From Diaphorobacter limosus (GTDB lineage: Bacteria > Pseudomonadota > Gammaproteobacteria > Burkholderiales > Burkholderiaceae_C), in contig NZ_CP136921.1 in the NCBI RefSeq assembly GCF_033100095.1, forward strand, positions 4,035,616 to 4,099,615: a stretch of DNA of 64,000 bases, in the 5' to 3' direction. Below the pieces are notes generated by a model. It made no database searches and had not been told where the DNA came from. It saw nothing but the letters and a program-made list of their open reading frames with translations. Numbering within the stretch: position 1 is the stretch's first letter; every line of letters begins with the position of its first letter. Below, in pieces: positions 16,718-27,083 of the stretch. The translations under genes were made by a program, and so were the position numbers.

Positions 16718-19700
16718 ATGAGCCTGTCCACCCCCTTCATCCACCGCCCCATCGCCACCATGCTGCTGACCCTGGGCCTGGCGCTGGCCGGGGCGGTGTC
16801 GTATTTTTTGCTGCCGGTGGCGCCGCTGCCGCAGGTGGACTATCCGACGATCTCGGTCAGCGCCAGTCTGCCCGGCGCCAGCCCCGACACCATGGCCGCC
16901 ACGGTGGCGACGCCGCTGGAACGCTCACTGGGCGCGATAGCCGGGGTGAACGAGATCACCTCCAGCTCCAGCCTGGGCAACACGCGCATCACGCTGCAGT
17001 TCGACCTGTCGCGCACCGTGGACAGCGCCGCGCACGACGTGCAGGCCGCCATCAACGCCGCGCGCACGCTGCTGCCCACCGGCATGCCCAGCAGCCCGAC
17101 CTACCGCAAGGTGAACCCGGCGGACGCGCCCATCATGATCCTGGCGCTCACCTCCGCCAGCCTCACGCGCGGGCAGATGTACGACGCGGCCTCGACGGTG
17201 CTGGCGCAAAAGCTCTCGCAGGTCGAGGGCGTGGGCCAGGCGGTGGTCAGCGGCGGGGCGCTGCCGGCGGTGCGTGTCGAGCTCGATCCGGTGCGGCTCG
17301 CGGCCAGCGGCATCTCGCTGGAGCAGGTGCGCGGCGCCATCACCAGCACCAACGCCAACCGGCCGCTGGGCGCTCTGGAGCGGGGCGGCCAGTACTGGCA
17401 GGTGGCCACCAACGACCAGGCGCGCGCGGCGGCCGACTACGCGCCGCTGGTGCTGGCCTGGCGCAATGGCGGCGCCGTGCGCCTGGCGGACGTGGCGCGG
17501 GTCACCGACTCGGTGCAGGACGTGCGCAACTACGGCGTGGCCAACGGCCAGCCGGCCATATTGCTGCAGATCTACAAGCAGCCGGGCGCCAACATTTTGG
17601 ACGCGGTGGAGCGCGTGCGCGCGCTGCTGCCGCAGCTGCAGGCCTCGATACCGGCGGCGATCGACATCACCGTGGTGTCGGACCGCACGCCCACGCTGCG
17701 CGCCTCGGTGGACGAGGTGCAGCGCGCGCTGCTGATTGCCGTGGCGCTGGTGATCCTGGTGGTGTTCTTGTTTTTGCGCCGGCTGCGCGCCACGCTGATT
17801 CCGGCCGTGGCTGTGCCGGCGTCGCTGGCCGGCACCTTTGGCGTGATGTACCTGGCGGGCTATACGCTGGACAACCTGTCGCTGATGGCGCTGACGGTGG
17901 CCACCGGCTTTGTGGTGGACGACGCCATCGTGGTGCTGGAGAACGTCATGCGCCACATGGAGCGCGGCAAGACGGCCCTGCAGGCGGCACTCGACGGCGC
18001 GCGCGAGATCGGCTTTACCGTGGTCTCGATGAGCCTGTCGCTGATAGCGGTGTTCGTGCCCATATTGTTCATGGGCGGCATCGTCGGGCGCTTCTTTCGC
18101 GAGTTCGCGGTGGTCATGTCCGCGGCCATTTTGCTGTCCATGCTGGTGTCGCTGACCACCACGCCCATGATGTGCGCGGCCCTGCTGCGCGCGCCCGCGC
18201 CGGGCCGGGCTGCGCCGGGCGCCTGGGCACGCCGGGCCGCGCACCTGGGCGCGGCCGTGCAGCGCGGCTACCGCCGCAGCCTGGCCTGGGGCCTGCGCCA
18301 CCAGCCGCTGGTGCTGCTGGCGCTGGCGGGCGTGGTGGCGCTGAACGTGCACCTGTACCGGTCCATAGACAAGGGCTTCATGCCGGACCAGGACACGGGC
18401 CGCATCATGGGTTTCATACGCGCCGACCAGGCCACGTCCTACCAGGCCATGGAACAGCGCCTGAAGCGCTTTCTGGCCATCGTGCAGGAAGACCCGGCGG
18501 TGGAATATGTCACCGGCTTTACCGGCGGCGGCCAGCGCAACGCGGCCAGCATGTTCATGACGCTCAAGCCCATGGCGCAGCGCCAGGCCTCGTCGGATCA
18601 GGTCATCGCCCGCCTGCGCGACAAGCTGCGCAACGAGCCCGGCGCGCGCCTGTTCATGATGACGCAAAAGGACATACGCATAGGCGGGCGGCAAAGCAGC
18701 GCGTCGTACGACTACACGCTGCAGGCCGACGACATCGCCGACCTGCGCACCTGGGAGCCGCGCGTGCGCCAGGCGCTGGCGCGCCTGCCGGAGCTGGAGG
18801 ACGTGAACAGCGACGTGCAGGACTTCGGCCAGCAGACCCTGCTGGAGATAGACCGCGACGCCGCCACGCGCCTGGGCCTGACGGTGGCGCAGATCGACGC
18901 CACCTTGAACGACGCCTTCGGCCAGCGCCAGGTGGGCGTGATCTTCAACCCCTTGAATCAGTACCGTGTGGTGATGGAGGCCGCGCCGCGCTACCTGCAA
19001 AGCCCGCAGACGCTCGCCGGCTTCTTCTTCGTCAACAAGGACGGCCGGCAGGTGCCGCTGACGGCCTTTGCGCGCATCGCGCGCGGCACCACGCCGCTGT
19101 CGGTCAACCACCAGGGCGGCACGCCGGCCAGCACCATCGGTTACAGCCTGGCCCCGGGTGTGTCGCTGTCGCAGGCCAACGACGCCATACGCGACGCCGT
19201 GGCCGGCCTGGGCGTGCCGGTGTCGGTGCGCGGCAGTTTCAGCGGCACGGCCGGGGCCTTTCAGCAGGCGCTGGCGGGCCAGCCGCTGCTGATACTGGCG
19301 GCCATCGTCACCATCTACCTGGTGCTGGGCATGCTGTATGAAGACCTGGTGCACCCCATCACCATCCTCTCCACGCTGCCCTCGGCCGGCGTCGGGGCGC
19401 TGCTGGCGCTGATGCTGTTCAAGACCGAGTTCTCGCTGATCGCGCTGATCGGCGTGCTGTTGCTCATCGGCATCGTGAAGAAGAACGCCATCCTGATGAT
19501 CGACTTTGCGCTGGCGCGGCAGAAAAGCGGCCGCGGCACCCCCGTGCAGGCCATCTACCGCGCCTGCCACCTGCGCCTGCGCCACATCTTGATGACCACC
19601 GTGGCTGCCATCTTCGGCGCGCTGCCGCTGGCCCTGGGCCACGGCGTGGGCGCCGAGCTGCGCCAGCCGCTGGGCATTGCCATCGTCGGCGGCCTGCTGG

Positions 19701-19822
19701 TGAGCCAGCTGCTCACGCTCTACACCACGCCCGTGGTCTATGTGCTGCTGGAGCGCCTGCGCCGGCGCCTGCGGGCGCGGCGCGGGGGTGGTGCAGCGGT
19801 TTTGAATCAAACAGGGCTCTAA
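16718..19822 (+). CDS. mdtC: RND efflux permease, MdtC-like
   Basis: 1034 aa, normal length for the family. TM4 has [19 protein letters not shown] and continues directly into [16 protein letters not shown], without the insertion seen in its paralogue. TM10 region [21 protein letters not shown] is conserved. Two copies of the six-helix bundle and porter domain are visible. Together with the MdtB-like protein it would form the B2C heterotrimer that exports drugs, bile-salt-like compounds or metabolites using the proton gradient. The ATG overlaps a GGAGG site following the right end of the palindromic element. OMP gene follows 18 bp later. Confidence 0.93.
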   Translation: MSLSTPFIHRPIATMLLTLGLALAGAVSYFLLPVAPLPQVDYPTISVSASLPGASPDTMAATVATPLERSLGAIAGVNEITSSSSLGNTRITLQFDLSRTVDSAAHDVQAAINAARTLLPTGMPSSPTYRKVNPADAPIMILALTSASLTRGQMYDAASTVLAQKLSQVEGVGQAVVSGGALPAVRVELDPVRLAASGISLEQVRGAITSTNANRPLGALERGGQYWQVATNDQARAAADYAPLVLAWRNGGAVRLADVARVTDSVQDVRNYGVANGQPAILLQIYKQPGANILDAVERVRALLPQLQASIPAAIDITVVSDRTPTLRASVDEVQRALLIAVALVILVVFLFLRRLRATLIPAVAVPASLAGTFGVMYLAGYTLDNLSLMALTVATGFVVDDAIVVLENVMRHMERGKTALQAALDGAREIGFTVVSMSLSLIAVFVPILFMGGIVGRFFREFAVVMSAAILLSMLVSLTTTPMMCAALLRAPAPGRAAPGAWARRAAHLGAAVQRGYRRSLAWGLRHQPLVLLALAGVVALNVHLYRSIDKGFMPDQDTGRIMGFIRADQATSYQAMEQRLKRFLAIVQEDPAVEYVTGFTGGGQRNAASMFMTLKPMAQRQASSDQVIARLRDKLRNEPGARLFMMTQKDIRIGGRQSSASYDYTLQADDIADLRTWEPRVRQALARLPELEDVNSDVQDFGQQTLLEIDRDAATRLGLTVAQIDATLNDAFGQRQVGVIFNPLNQYRVVMEAAPRYLQSPQTLAGFFFVNKDGRQVPLTAFARIARGTTPLSVNHQGGTPASTIGYSLAPGVSLSQANDAIRDAVAGLGVPVSVRGSFSGTAGAFQQALAGQPLLILAAIVTIYLVLGMLYEDLVHPITILSTLPSAGVGALLALMLFKTEFSLIALIGVLLLIGIVKKNAILMIDFALARQKSGRGTPVQAIYRACHLRLRHILMTTVAAIFGALPLALGHGVGAELRQPLGIAIVGGLLVSQLLTLYTTPVVYVLLERLRRRLRARRGGGAAVLNQTGL

Positions 19823-19868
19823 CGCTTACAGGACAAGCGCATGCAGCTATCACAAGTATTAATTATTA
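19819..19868. repeat. short interspersed repeat, copy e
   Basis: AACGCTTACAGGACAAGCGC then ATGCAGCTATCACAAGTATT. The copy supplies the spacer, start codon and first codons of the outer-membrane lipoprotein gene. Confidence 0.45.
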
Positions 19869-21277
19869 GCCTTCCTATCGCCCTGACCCTATTGGCTGGC
19901 TGCGCCAGCGCGCCGCCCTACCAGCGCCCGGCGATAGCGCTGCCCGCGCAGTTCAAGCAGGCCACGGCAGCCGCGCAGGATGCCGGCATCTGGCGCCCGG
20001 TGCAGCCACAGGACGCACCGGCACCCGAGGCGTGGTGGCGTCTGTATGCCGACCCGGATCTCGACCGCCTGCAGCAGCAGGCCGCGAGCGCGAATCCCGG
20101 CATCGCCCAGGCCGTGGCACGGCTGCGCGCCGCCCAGGCGGCCGTGGCGGGCAGCCGCGCCGGCCTGCTGCCCAGCCTGGGCGCCAGCGGCACGGCCACG
20201 CGTGCGCGCAGCGCGACGGGCTCGGGCGGCGGCACCAACAACAGCTACAGCCTGGGGCTGAACGCCAGCTGGGAGCTGGATCTGTGGGGCCGCCTGTCGG
20301 GCGCGGTGGATGCCAGCCAGGCGCAGGCCCAGGCCAGCGGCGCCGACCTGGCGGCGGCGCACCTGTCGCTGCAGGCCAGCCTGGCGCAAGCCTATTTCGC
20401 GCTGCGCACCGCCGAGGCCCAGCAGCGGCTGCTGCAGGAGAGCCTGGCCGCCTACGAGCAAAGCTGGCAGCTCACGCGCAACCGTGAGCGCGCAGGCGTG
20501 GCCTCCAGCGCCGACGTGGCCCAGGCCGAGGCCCAGTACAAAAGCACCCAGGCCCAGCTGATTGAGGCCGGCACCAGCCGCGCCCAGCTGGAGCACGCCC
20601 TGGCCGCCTTGCTGGGCCTGGCGCCCGCGGCCTTCGATCTGCCGGCCACCGGCCTGCTGCCGGCGCCTCCCCTGGTGCCCGCCGAGCTGCCGGCCGAGCT
20701 GCTGCGCCGGCGCCCCGACATCGCCGCCGCCGAGCGCCGCGTGGCCGCCGCCAACGCCGATCTGGGCGTGGCCCGGACGGCCTACTTTCCGGCACTCACC
20801 CTGTCGGGCGCGGCAGGCTACCGTGGCGCGCGCCTGTCAGATCTGGTGAGTGCGCCGCAGCTGTTCTGGTCGCTGGGCCCGGCCCTGGCCGCCACCTTGT
20901 TTGACGGTGGGGCACGCGATGCGTCGGTCGAGTCGGCCCGCGCCGCGCTCGATCTGGCCACGGCCGGCTACCGCCAGAGCGTGCTCACGGCGCTGCAGGA
21001 GGTCGAGGACAACCTGGCCGCCGCCACCAGCCTGGCCCAGCAGCAGCAGGTACAGACCGAGGCCGTCGCCGCCGCGCAAAGGGCGCTGGATGTAGTGAGC
21101 AACCAGTATCGCGCGGGCACCGTGGCCTACCTCAACGTGCTCTCGGCCCAGACCACGGTGCTGGCCGCCCGGCGCAGCCTGATCGACGTGCAGGGCCGCC
21201 GCCTGGTGGCGGTGAATACGCTGCTGAAGAACGTGGCCGGGCGCTGGGAGAGCGCCGAAAGCTATCAAAAACAATAG
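19841..21277 (+). CDS. RND outer-membrane channel lipoprotein (NodT/OprM family)
   Basis: 478 aa. Lipoprotein signal with lipobox LLAGCASAPPYQRP (Cys about residue 22). Two outer-membrane efflux repeats with long coiled-coil helices (AVARLRAAQAAVAGSRAGLL; SADVAQAEAQYKSTQAQLIE) and the beta-barrel strands typical of TolC-like proteins (SLGLNASWELDLWGRLSG). Last gene of the four-gene efflux operon; forms the exit duct. The first codons and the last ones both lie in copies of the interspersed repeat. Confidence 0.93.
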   Translation: MQLSQVLIISLPIALTLLAGCASAPPYQRPAIALPAQFKQATAAAQDAGIWRPVQPQDAPAPEAWWRLYADPDLDRLQQQAASANPGIAQAVARLRAAQAAVAGSRAGLLPSLGASGTATRARSATGSGGGTNNSYSLGLNASWELDLWGRLSGAVDASQAQAQASGADLAAAHLSLQASLAQAYFALRTAEAQQRLLQESLAAYEQSWQLTRNRERAGVASSADVAQAEAQYKSTQAQLIEAGTSRAQLEHALAALLGLAPAAFDLPATGLLPAPPLVPAELPAELLRRRPDIAAAERRVAAANADLGVARTAYFPALTLSGAAGYRGARLSDLVSAPQLFWSLGPALAATLFDGGARDASVESARAALDLATAGYRQSVLTALQEVEDNLAAATSLAQQQQVQTEAVAAAQRALDVVSNQYRAGTVAYLNVLSAQTTVLAARRSLIDVQGRRLVAVNTLLKNVAGRWESAESYQKQ

Positions 21278-21320
21278 CTGTCAGCGCTTGACGGTCAGGC
21301 GCTACGGTCGAATTTTTCTT
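21261..21320. repeat. short interspersed repeat, copy f / putative terminator
   Basis: AGCGCTTGAC (21283-21292) pairs with GTCAGGCGCT (21294-21303) with one mismatch and is followed by a five-T run at 21313-21317. In the 42-bp convergent gap between the efflux operon and the end of the eCIS operon it may terminate plus-strand transcription. The stop codon of the outer-membrane gene lies inside it. Confidence 0.5.
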
Positions 21321-24300
21321 CAAATCGATGGTGGCGTCGTGGGCATCAGGTTGGCCGCGCCACGGAACTGGGTGCGGTTGGTGAGCAGGAACACCAGCGT
21401 CATCTTGTCATTGAGCAGGTCGCTTGCATTGCCGCTGGCGGCCGCGCGGCGGCCCGCCAGCACGCCATGCAGGTTTTCCGCTGTCTGGCCGGCTGTGAAA
21501 TGGTTGCCGTTGACCGTCAGGAGCACGCCGGCGCACAGGCTGGGCGCGCTGCTGAAGGTATTGCCCTGCAGCACCACGGTCTGGAACAGGCCGTTGAATT
21601 GCCGTTGTATCAACTGCTTGAGCATTTCCTCGCCCAGGTTCAGGCGGCGCAACCGGTTGTGCCCCAGCACCAGCTGGCCGCGGCCGGCCGGCACCTGGAA
21701 GTCGCCGCTGATCAACGCATTCACCAGAACCGTTGCGATAGGTGCCGAGGCCGTGCCGTCGGGCGGCGGCATGCCATAGAACGCCAGGTCGCCAGCGATC
21801 ACGCAGTGCATGACCTCGCATTGCCCGGTGATGTTCTGCAGCACCACCGAGGCCGGCGCCGCCGCCGCCACCTCGCACTGGTGCATGCGCAGCTCGCTGC
21901 TGCCGTCCACCACGATCCAGGGCTGGGGCTGATCCTGCTTTCCCCGCACGCGCAGGCTGTGCAGGCCCAGTTCGCGGTTGCCCGTCAGTTGCAGCGAGGT
22001 GCCGGGGTCCATGGCCAGCTGCAGGTCGCGCAGCTCCAGCGCGGCAAACCCGCCCAGCGCGATGGGTGCGTGCACGGCGACGATGGCCGTGGGGCCACAG
22101 CCGTGCAGCGACAGCCTGGCTCCGGGCGGCACCTGGTTCACCGTCAGGTCTGCGAGCTCATGCGTGCCGGGCAGCAGGCATAGGCACAGCTGGCCGCCAT
22201 GTTCCTCCAGCAGTTTCATCAGCAGCTCGGTGCTCAGCTGCTCAAAGTCGCCGCCCTTGCCAATGGTGATGCAACAACCGCCGCCCGCCTGCGCCGGTGC
22301 CTGGGCCGTGGCGGCAAACACCAGTGTCTGCTCGGGCACGGCTGCGCCGCCGCTGGTGAGCAGGTTGGCGCGCACGCGCTGCGGCCCGGCGCCGCCCAGC
22401 TGCCAGTTGCACTGTGCCAGGCCCTGCGCATCGGTTGTGGCCTCGGGGGGGTTGACGCTGCCGCCACCGGCCTCCAGCGTGAAGCGCACCCGGCTGCCGG
22501 CCAGGGGCAGCGCGCCGCGTGCCACGCGCAGGCGCAGCGGTTCGGCCAGCGTGGTGTTGGGCGCGGCCTCCTGGCCGTCGCCGCCCACGTAGAGCAGCTG
22601 CGTCAGCTGGGTGAGTGGCGGGAACCATTCGCGGCAGTCGGTGATGGCGCTGATCAGGCCACCCGCGTCCACCGTCACCAGGCCCAGGCGCGCCCAGCCG
22701 TCACGCACACCGGCGGGCGGGCAGGCTTGCGGCGCCCCGTCCTCGTCCAGCGGCCACTCGACATCGGCCGTGGCCGTGCGCGCGGGGATCTGCCAGTAGT
22801 CGCCCACGCGGTAGCTGCCGCCGGGGGCAAAGCGCACCTGCACGCCGTCTTCCAGGGGAATCCAGCCGCCCTCGACCACGGCCAGCGCGTGCTGGCCGGC
22901 GGCAGTGGGGCGCTGCTCCCAGCGCCGCAGCAGCGGGTGGCCGCTGGCGTCCTGGCCCAGGCTGCCCTGGGGCAGGCCGTCGAGCACCAGCTCCAGCGTG
23001 TCGTCGCCGTCGTGCAGAAACTCGAACAGCTGGCCGGCGCGCTGCTGCTGTGCGGCGGCATCGTCCAGCAACTCCACGCGGTCGTGTGGCGACAGATCCA
23101 GGTTGGCATCGCGCCCGCGCGCGGCCACGCGCACGATGGTCTGCTGGGCCGCGCTGTCGAGGGTGACGGATTGCACCGCGTAGGCCACCGAGGCGTTTTC
23201 GCGCGACCACTTGAAGGTGGCGGCGCCGGTGTTGGCGTCCACGCTGTGGATCTCCACCCGATAGAGCTGGTTTTCCAGCCGCCGGTAGCCGGCGCTGGCG
23301 GCCAGGTCGCACACGCCGGTGGCAGCCAGCTCGGGCTCGGCACGCGCCGCCAGTCGGGCGCTGGAGGGCGCAGTCAGCTGGTTCCAGTCATCCAGCGGGG
23401 CGTTGCAATGCCAGGCAAGGTTGTTGCTTGGCGCTGGCAGTGCCAGGGCGCGCACCTGGGCCATCTGCCGTGCGCGCGTGGCCGTGTCCGGCCCGCCCAG
23501 CGCCACTTCGCGTATGGCGGGGTCTTCCAGCGCGCTGATGTGGCGCTGCCAGGCGCGCAGGTAGATCAGGTGCTGGCCCGGTGCCAGGCGCGGGGCCACG
23601 CCGCCATCGGGCTGGTTGGCCAGTGATGCGGCCTGCTCCCAGACGCAATGCTGGCCCTGCACGAAGTAGCAGCCGGCGCTGATCAGCAGGCTGGCCGCGG
23701 GCAGCGTGGCGGGGGCGCCCGCGCCCGTGGCCGCGATGCGCCAGGACTGGCCGCCGCCCACGGCCCAGGCGTCGGCCGTGCCGGCGACCGACAGGCCTGC
23801 CAGTTGCGGGCTGCCTGCCACGGGCTGCGCCGTCCAGCTGGCGCCGCCGTTGCCGGTGGCCAGCAGCGTGCCGCCGTCGCCGGCGGCCCAGCCGGTGTTG
23901 GCGTCACGCATGCGCAGGGTGCGCAGGCGGGCCGTGCTGCCGCTGGTCGCCGTGCTCCAGGTGGCGCCGCCATCGCCGCTCACGAGCAGGGTGCCACCGT
24001 CACCCGCGGCCAGGGCCTGGGCACCGTTCAAGACCACGGCACGCAGCGTGGCCTGGCTGCCGCTGCCGACCTTGGCCCAGGTCTGGCCGCCGTCGGCGCT
24101 GCGCACGATGGCGCCGCCCTGGCCCACGGCCAGGCCGTTCTGTGCGCTGGTGAAGGCCACGGCATGGAGCCGCGCCACGCCGGTGGCGCGCGCCGTCCAG
24201 GTGACGCCGCCGTCGACCGTGGCCAGGGCCAGGCCGCCATCGCCAACGGCCCAGGCATGCTGGGCGTCGGTGCAGGCCACGCCGCGCAGCGCCTGCAGCG

Positions 24301-24742
24301 TGCCGCTGGCCTGGGCGGTCCAGCTGCTGCCGGAATTGCTGGTGCGCAAGATGGTGCCGCCATCACCCACGGCCCAGCCGGTGCTGCCGCTGCGTGCCAG
24401 GGCGCGCAGGTGGCGCGTGCTGCCGGTGTTGGCCACAGTCCAGGCGCCGCCGCCGTTGCTGCTGACGAGCAGCACACCATCCTGGCCGGCAATCCAGATG
24501 CTGTTGGCATCCTGGGCGTGTACGGCCAGGGCGGCCATGCCGCCCGCCAGCGCAAAGCCCGCGCCCTCGGCCGGGCCGCCGCTGGCGCCGATCACATCGC
24601 GCGCCAGATGTTCCAGGCGCTGGCGCGTGATGTCGCCCTGCTCGTTGAAGTCGGCATCGGTGAGCACGCGGCCCTGCTGCAGCCGCACTGCCGTGTAGTG
24701 CTTGCGCGCGTCGAAGGTTTCGCGGGAGAGATCGCCTTGCAT
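21320..24742 (-). CDS. eCIS DUF6519 protein with inserted beta-propeller
   Basis: 1140 aa, last gene of the eCIS operon. N-terminus MQGDLSRETFDARKHYTAV followed by QQGRVLTDADFNEQ is the hallmark of DUF6519 proteins found in eCIS loci. From about residue 60 to 345 there are six or more repeats of the form AVGDGGTILRTSNSGSSW, i.e. YCF48/BNR-like propeller blades. DUF6519-type sequence resumes with GCYFVQGQHCVWEQ and IYLRAWQRHISALED. Residues about 780-850 look like an Ig-like fold (TTDAQGLAQCNWQLGG) and the C-terminal third like a right-handed beta-helix (GDFEQLSTELL..., LSLHGCGPTAIV...). Likely extracellular, at the baseplate/fibre end; a receptor-binding role is inferred from the propeller and beta-helix. 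Confidence 0.82.
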   Translation of the reverse strand: MQGDLSRETFDARKHYTAVRLQQGRVLTDADFNEQGDITRQRLEHLARDVIGASGGPAEGAGFALAGGMAALAVHAQDANSIWIAGQDGVLLVSSNGGGAWTVANTGSTRHLRALARSGSTGWAVGDGGTILRTSNSGSSWTAQASGTLQALRGVACTDAQHAWAVGDGGLALATVDGGVTWTARATGVARLHAVAFTSAQNGLAVGQGGAIVRSADGGQTWAKVGSGSQATLRAVVLNGAQALAAGDGGTLLVSGDGGATWSTATSGSTARLRTLRMRDANTGWAAGDGGTLLATGNGGASWTAQPVAGSPQLAGLSVAGTADAWAVGGGQSWRIAATGAGAPATLPAASLLISAGCYFVQGQHCVWEQAASLANQPDGGVAPRLAPGQHLIYLRAWQRHISALEDPAIREVALGGPDTATRARQMAQVRALALPAPSNNLAWHCNAPLDDWNQLTAPSSARLAARAEPELAATGVCDLAASAGYRRLENQLYRVEIHSVDANTGAATFKWSRENASVAYAVQSVTLDSAAQQTIVRVAARGRDANLDLSPHDRVELLDDAAAQQQRAGQLFEFLHDGDDTLELVLDGLPQGSLGQDASGHPLLRRWEQRPTAAGQHALAVVEGGWIPLEDGVQVRFAPGGSYRVGDYWQIPARTATADVEWPLDEDGAPQACPPAGVRDGWARLGLVTVDAGGLISAITDCREWFPPLTQLTQLLYVGGDGQEAAPNTTLAEPLRLRVARGALPLAGSRVRFTLEAGGGSVNPPEATTDAQGLAQCNWQLGGAGPQRVRANLLTSGGAAVPEQTLVFAATAQAPAQAGGGCCITIGKGGDFEQLSTELLMKLLEEHGGQLCLCLLPGTHELADLTVNQVPPGARLSLHGCGPTAIVAVHAPIALGGFAALELRDLQLAMDPGTSLQLTGNRELGLHSLRVRGKQDQPQPWIVVDGSSELRMHQCEVAAAAPASVVLQNITGQCEVMHCVIAGDLAFYGMPPPDGTASAPIATVLVNALISGDFQVPAGRGQLVLGHNRLRRLNLGEEMLKQLIQRQFNGLFQTVVLQGNTFSSAPSLCAGVLLTVNGNHFTAGQTAENLHGVLAGRRAAASGNASDLLNDKMTLVFLLTNRTQFRGAANLMPTTPPSI

Positions 24743-24767
24743 GGTGGTACCTCCTTGCCTTGTTGCA

Positions 24768-27083
24768 TCAGTTGGCGTAATGCAGCCCGGCCGTCAGGCC
24801 CAGGCGCAGGTATTCGTCGAGCGCGTCGCGCAGGTTGGCCTCGCGCTGGGGCTGGCGCAGCTGCTCGTAGGCGCCCATCTCGGCGCCACTCTCGGCCCCG
24901 GTGCGTATCTGCACCGCGCAGCGCAGATCCAGCTGACCCAGAGCCGGGTCGCCATAGCGGCGTGCGCTGAACAGCGGGCGTACCGTGGCCTCGACCTCGG
25001 CGCGCAGGGCCGCCTCTTCCGCGCCCGTCGGCGGGGGCAGGCCGGCGGCCGCTGCCTTGGCGCGCAGCGCCGCGATGCGGGTGTCGCTCTCGAGCTGCGG
25101 CTGGCAGCGGTAGCGCCGCGGCACCTGGGATGCGGGCGGCACATAGCAAAAGCGCACGCAGCCCGTCTGGCGCCGCACGGCCGTGACAGGCGCGTCGAAG
25201 ATGCAGTCGCTGGCCGTGAGCGTGAGCCCGCTCACCGAGCCAAGGACGGTCGTGCGCTGCAGATCCAGGGGGGCGTCGGGGGCATTCAGTGCCGGCTGTG
25301 GGGCCGCGCCCTCGTCCAGCAGGCCGGCGATGCTGTCGGCCAGGGTGATGCTGGTGACAGGGCCGGCCGCCGCGATGGGTGGCGTCAGGCTGTGCAGCAC
25401 GCGCAGCGCCAGGCGCGGGCTGTCGCCAGCCACCGTGATGTGGGTGGTGCTGGGCAGCATGGTGCAATGTGCCAGCTCCACCTGGCCCAGCGGGCCGGAG
25501 AGGCTGAGTGGCCCCTGCAGCAGCAGCCCGTTGATGAACAGCGCGCCGGGGTTGGGGCTGGCCGGAGCGGCCTGGCCCACCACGCGCAGGCTGCCCTGCC
25601 AGTGCGCGCGCGTATCCCGCGCCTCGAAGCGGCCGGGCAGGCGCCCCAGGGTGCCGGGCAGGGCGCCGGGTACGGGCACCAGCGGCCATTGGCCGGCGAC
25701 GATCATCAGGCGTGAGCCCTCGGCCAGGTTGATGGTCAGCGGCGCCGCGTCAGTCTCGCTCAGGCTGTCCATGACAACGATCACGCCGGTGCGGCCCGCA
25801 GGCAGGGCGTTCCAGGCCGTGACGGCGTCGCGCAAGGTGGCAAACAGCTGGCCGGTGCTGCCCAGCGCCAGCAGGTGCGTCACGCCCGCCTGCCACACCG
25901 TGGGGGCCAGGAAGCCGCCCTGATCCGCGTTCGTGGCCGTGCCTTCGGACAGGCTGGCGCTGGCGGCACGCAGGGCGTCGCCCCGGTCGTAGGGGCCGCC
26001 GCCCATGTCGGCCACGCTGCCGTGGGCGGCCTGCAGCCAGACCTGCTGCACGTTGGCGGCGGCGGGAAAGGCAATGCGCCCGCGCCGTACGTCCAGCGCC
26101 GCCGCGCGCGGCGGCACGGGCAGTGTCACGGCGTTGGGTATCTCGCAGATCCACAGGCGCTCGCGCGGTATCTCCACCGGCAGGCTCTCGCCGGCCAGCT
26201 GCGCGAACACGCGCAGCCCGGGCTGCTGCGCCGTCATGAATACGGGGGGCGGTTCAGCCATGCCGGCGCGCAGGCGTCCCAGCTCGGCATGCAGGGCCAG
26301 CGAGCGCAGTGGGGCGCTGACGTTGTCCTCGCGCGCGGCCTGGGCAGCCTGGGTCAGGGCGCCCCCGGTCAAGGTGCGCGGGCGGTTGAACAGCGGTGCG
26401 TCCACGCCGGCGGGGTGCATGGCCCACCAGCCCGCGCCGCTATCGCGTGCGCTGATGAAGTCGGCATCCGCCTCGCCCGGCACGCCCTGGCCCAGCGGCT
26501 GGGCGCGCAGGCGCCACAGGAAGATGCCGATGTTGGGGATGTTGTGGCGGCCGCCGCGTGTGTCGGCGTTGCGCACTTCCAGGGTGTGCGCGTATGGATC
26601 GAAGGCGCCGCCGTGGGCCTGGGCCAGCTCGGCGCGTGCGGCGTCGCGCACGCCGGCGGTGGCTGCTGGAGCGCGGCGCACATGGTTCATGTGCTGCGTG
26701 GTGGCCAGGCGCTGGAAAAATTCCACGGCCGTGGCCGGCCAGCCCGTCACGTCGCGCGCCAGCTGCTCCAGCACCAGGGCCGTGCCCTTGCGGCGCCGGT
26801 ACGCCAGGGTGTTGGCCACCCAGGCGCGCATGCTGACGCCGGCCGAGGGCACGGGGCGGATCGCCCGTGCGCCGACCAGGTCGCCGATGTAGGGCACGGT
26901 CCACTCGTCGCAGGTCTCTATGAACCAGTTGTCGTACAGGCGGGCGGCATCCAGCTCGAGTGCCGTGAGTTCTTCCTCGATCACCGCTAGCAGCGCGCGC
27001 AGCGGCTGGCCCTGCTCGGCGTCGCGCAGGCGGTGTATGGCCGGCAGCAGCTGGTACAGCCTTTCGGGGGTGAGCAGGCTCAT
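24768..27083 (-). CDS. eCIS phage-tail protein I-like baseplate protein
   Basis: 771 aa. N-terminus SLLTPERLYQLLPAIHRLRD and the segment WVVPYIGDLVG-like (EWTVPYIGDLVGAR) plus VANTLAYRRRKGTALVLEQL match the gpI-like tail protein that trims the baseplate wedge in contractile tails and eCIS. The rest is beta-rich with hydrophobic, parallel-beta-helix-like repeats (ITLADSIAGLLDEG; LDLQRTTVLGSVSGLTL). 4-nt overlap with the preceding gpJ-like gene. It probably links baseplate wedges with the DUF6519 protein encoded next. Detailed function of the long C-terminal part is unknown. Confidence 0.8.
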   Translation of the reverse strand: MSLLTPERLYQLLPAIHRLRDAEQGQPLRALLAVIEEELTALELDAARLYDNWFIETCDEWTVPYIGDLVGARAIRPVPSAGVSMRAWVANTLAYRRRKGTALVLEQLARDVTGWPATAVEFFQRLATTQHMNHVRRAPAATAGVRDAARAELAQAHGGAFDPYAHTLEVRNADTRGGRHNIPNIGIFLWRLRAQPLGQGVPGEADADFISARDSGAGWWAMHPAGVDAPLFNRPRTLTGGALTQAAQAAREDNVSAPLRSLALHAELGRLRAGMAEPPPVFMTAQQPGLRVFAQLAGESLPVEIPRERLWICEIPNAVTLPVPPRAAALDVRRGRIAFPAAANVQQVWLQAAHGSVADMGGGPYDRGDALRAASASLSEGTATNADQGGFLAPTVWQAGVTHLLALGSTGQLFATLRDAVTAWNALPAGRTGVIVVMDSLSETDAAPLTINLAEGSRLMIVAGQWPLVPVPGALPGTLGRLPGRFEARDTRAHWQGSLRVVGQAAPASPNPGALFINGLLLQGPLSLSGPLGQVELAHCTMLPSTTHITVAGDSPRLALRVLHSLTPPIAAAGPVTSITLADSIAGLLDEGAAPQPALNAPDAPLDLQRTTVLGSVSGLTLTASDCIFDAPVTAVRRQTGCVRFCYVPPASQVPRRYRCQPQLESDTRIAALRAKAAAAGLPPPTGAEEAALRAEVEATVRPLFSARRYGDPALGQLDLRCAVQIRTGAESGAEMGAYEQLRQPQREANLRDALDEYLRLGLTAGLHYAN

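Noticed and set aside
15805..16721. Open frames of 184, 297, 162 and 110 codons between the permease genes
   Set aside because: They lie in a giant palindrome, occur on both strands at once, are Arg/Ala/Pro/Cys-rich in the way of GC-rich non-coding DNA and resemble no family.
12635..21277. A third permease gene or fusion in the RND cluster
   Set aside because: Only two full-length permeases are present; apparent extra length in the first is explained by the in-frame insertion.
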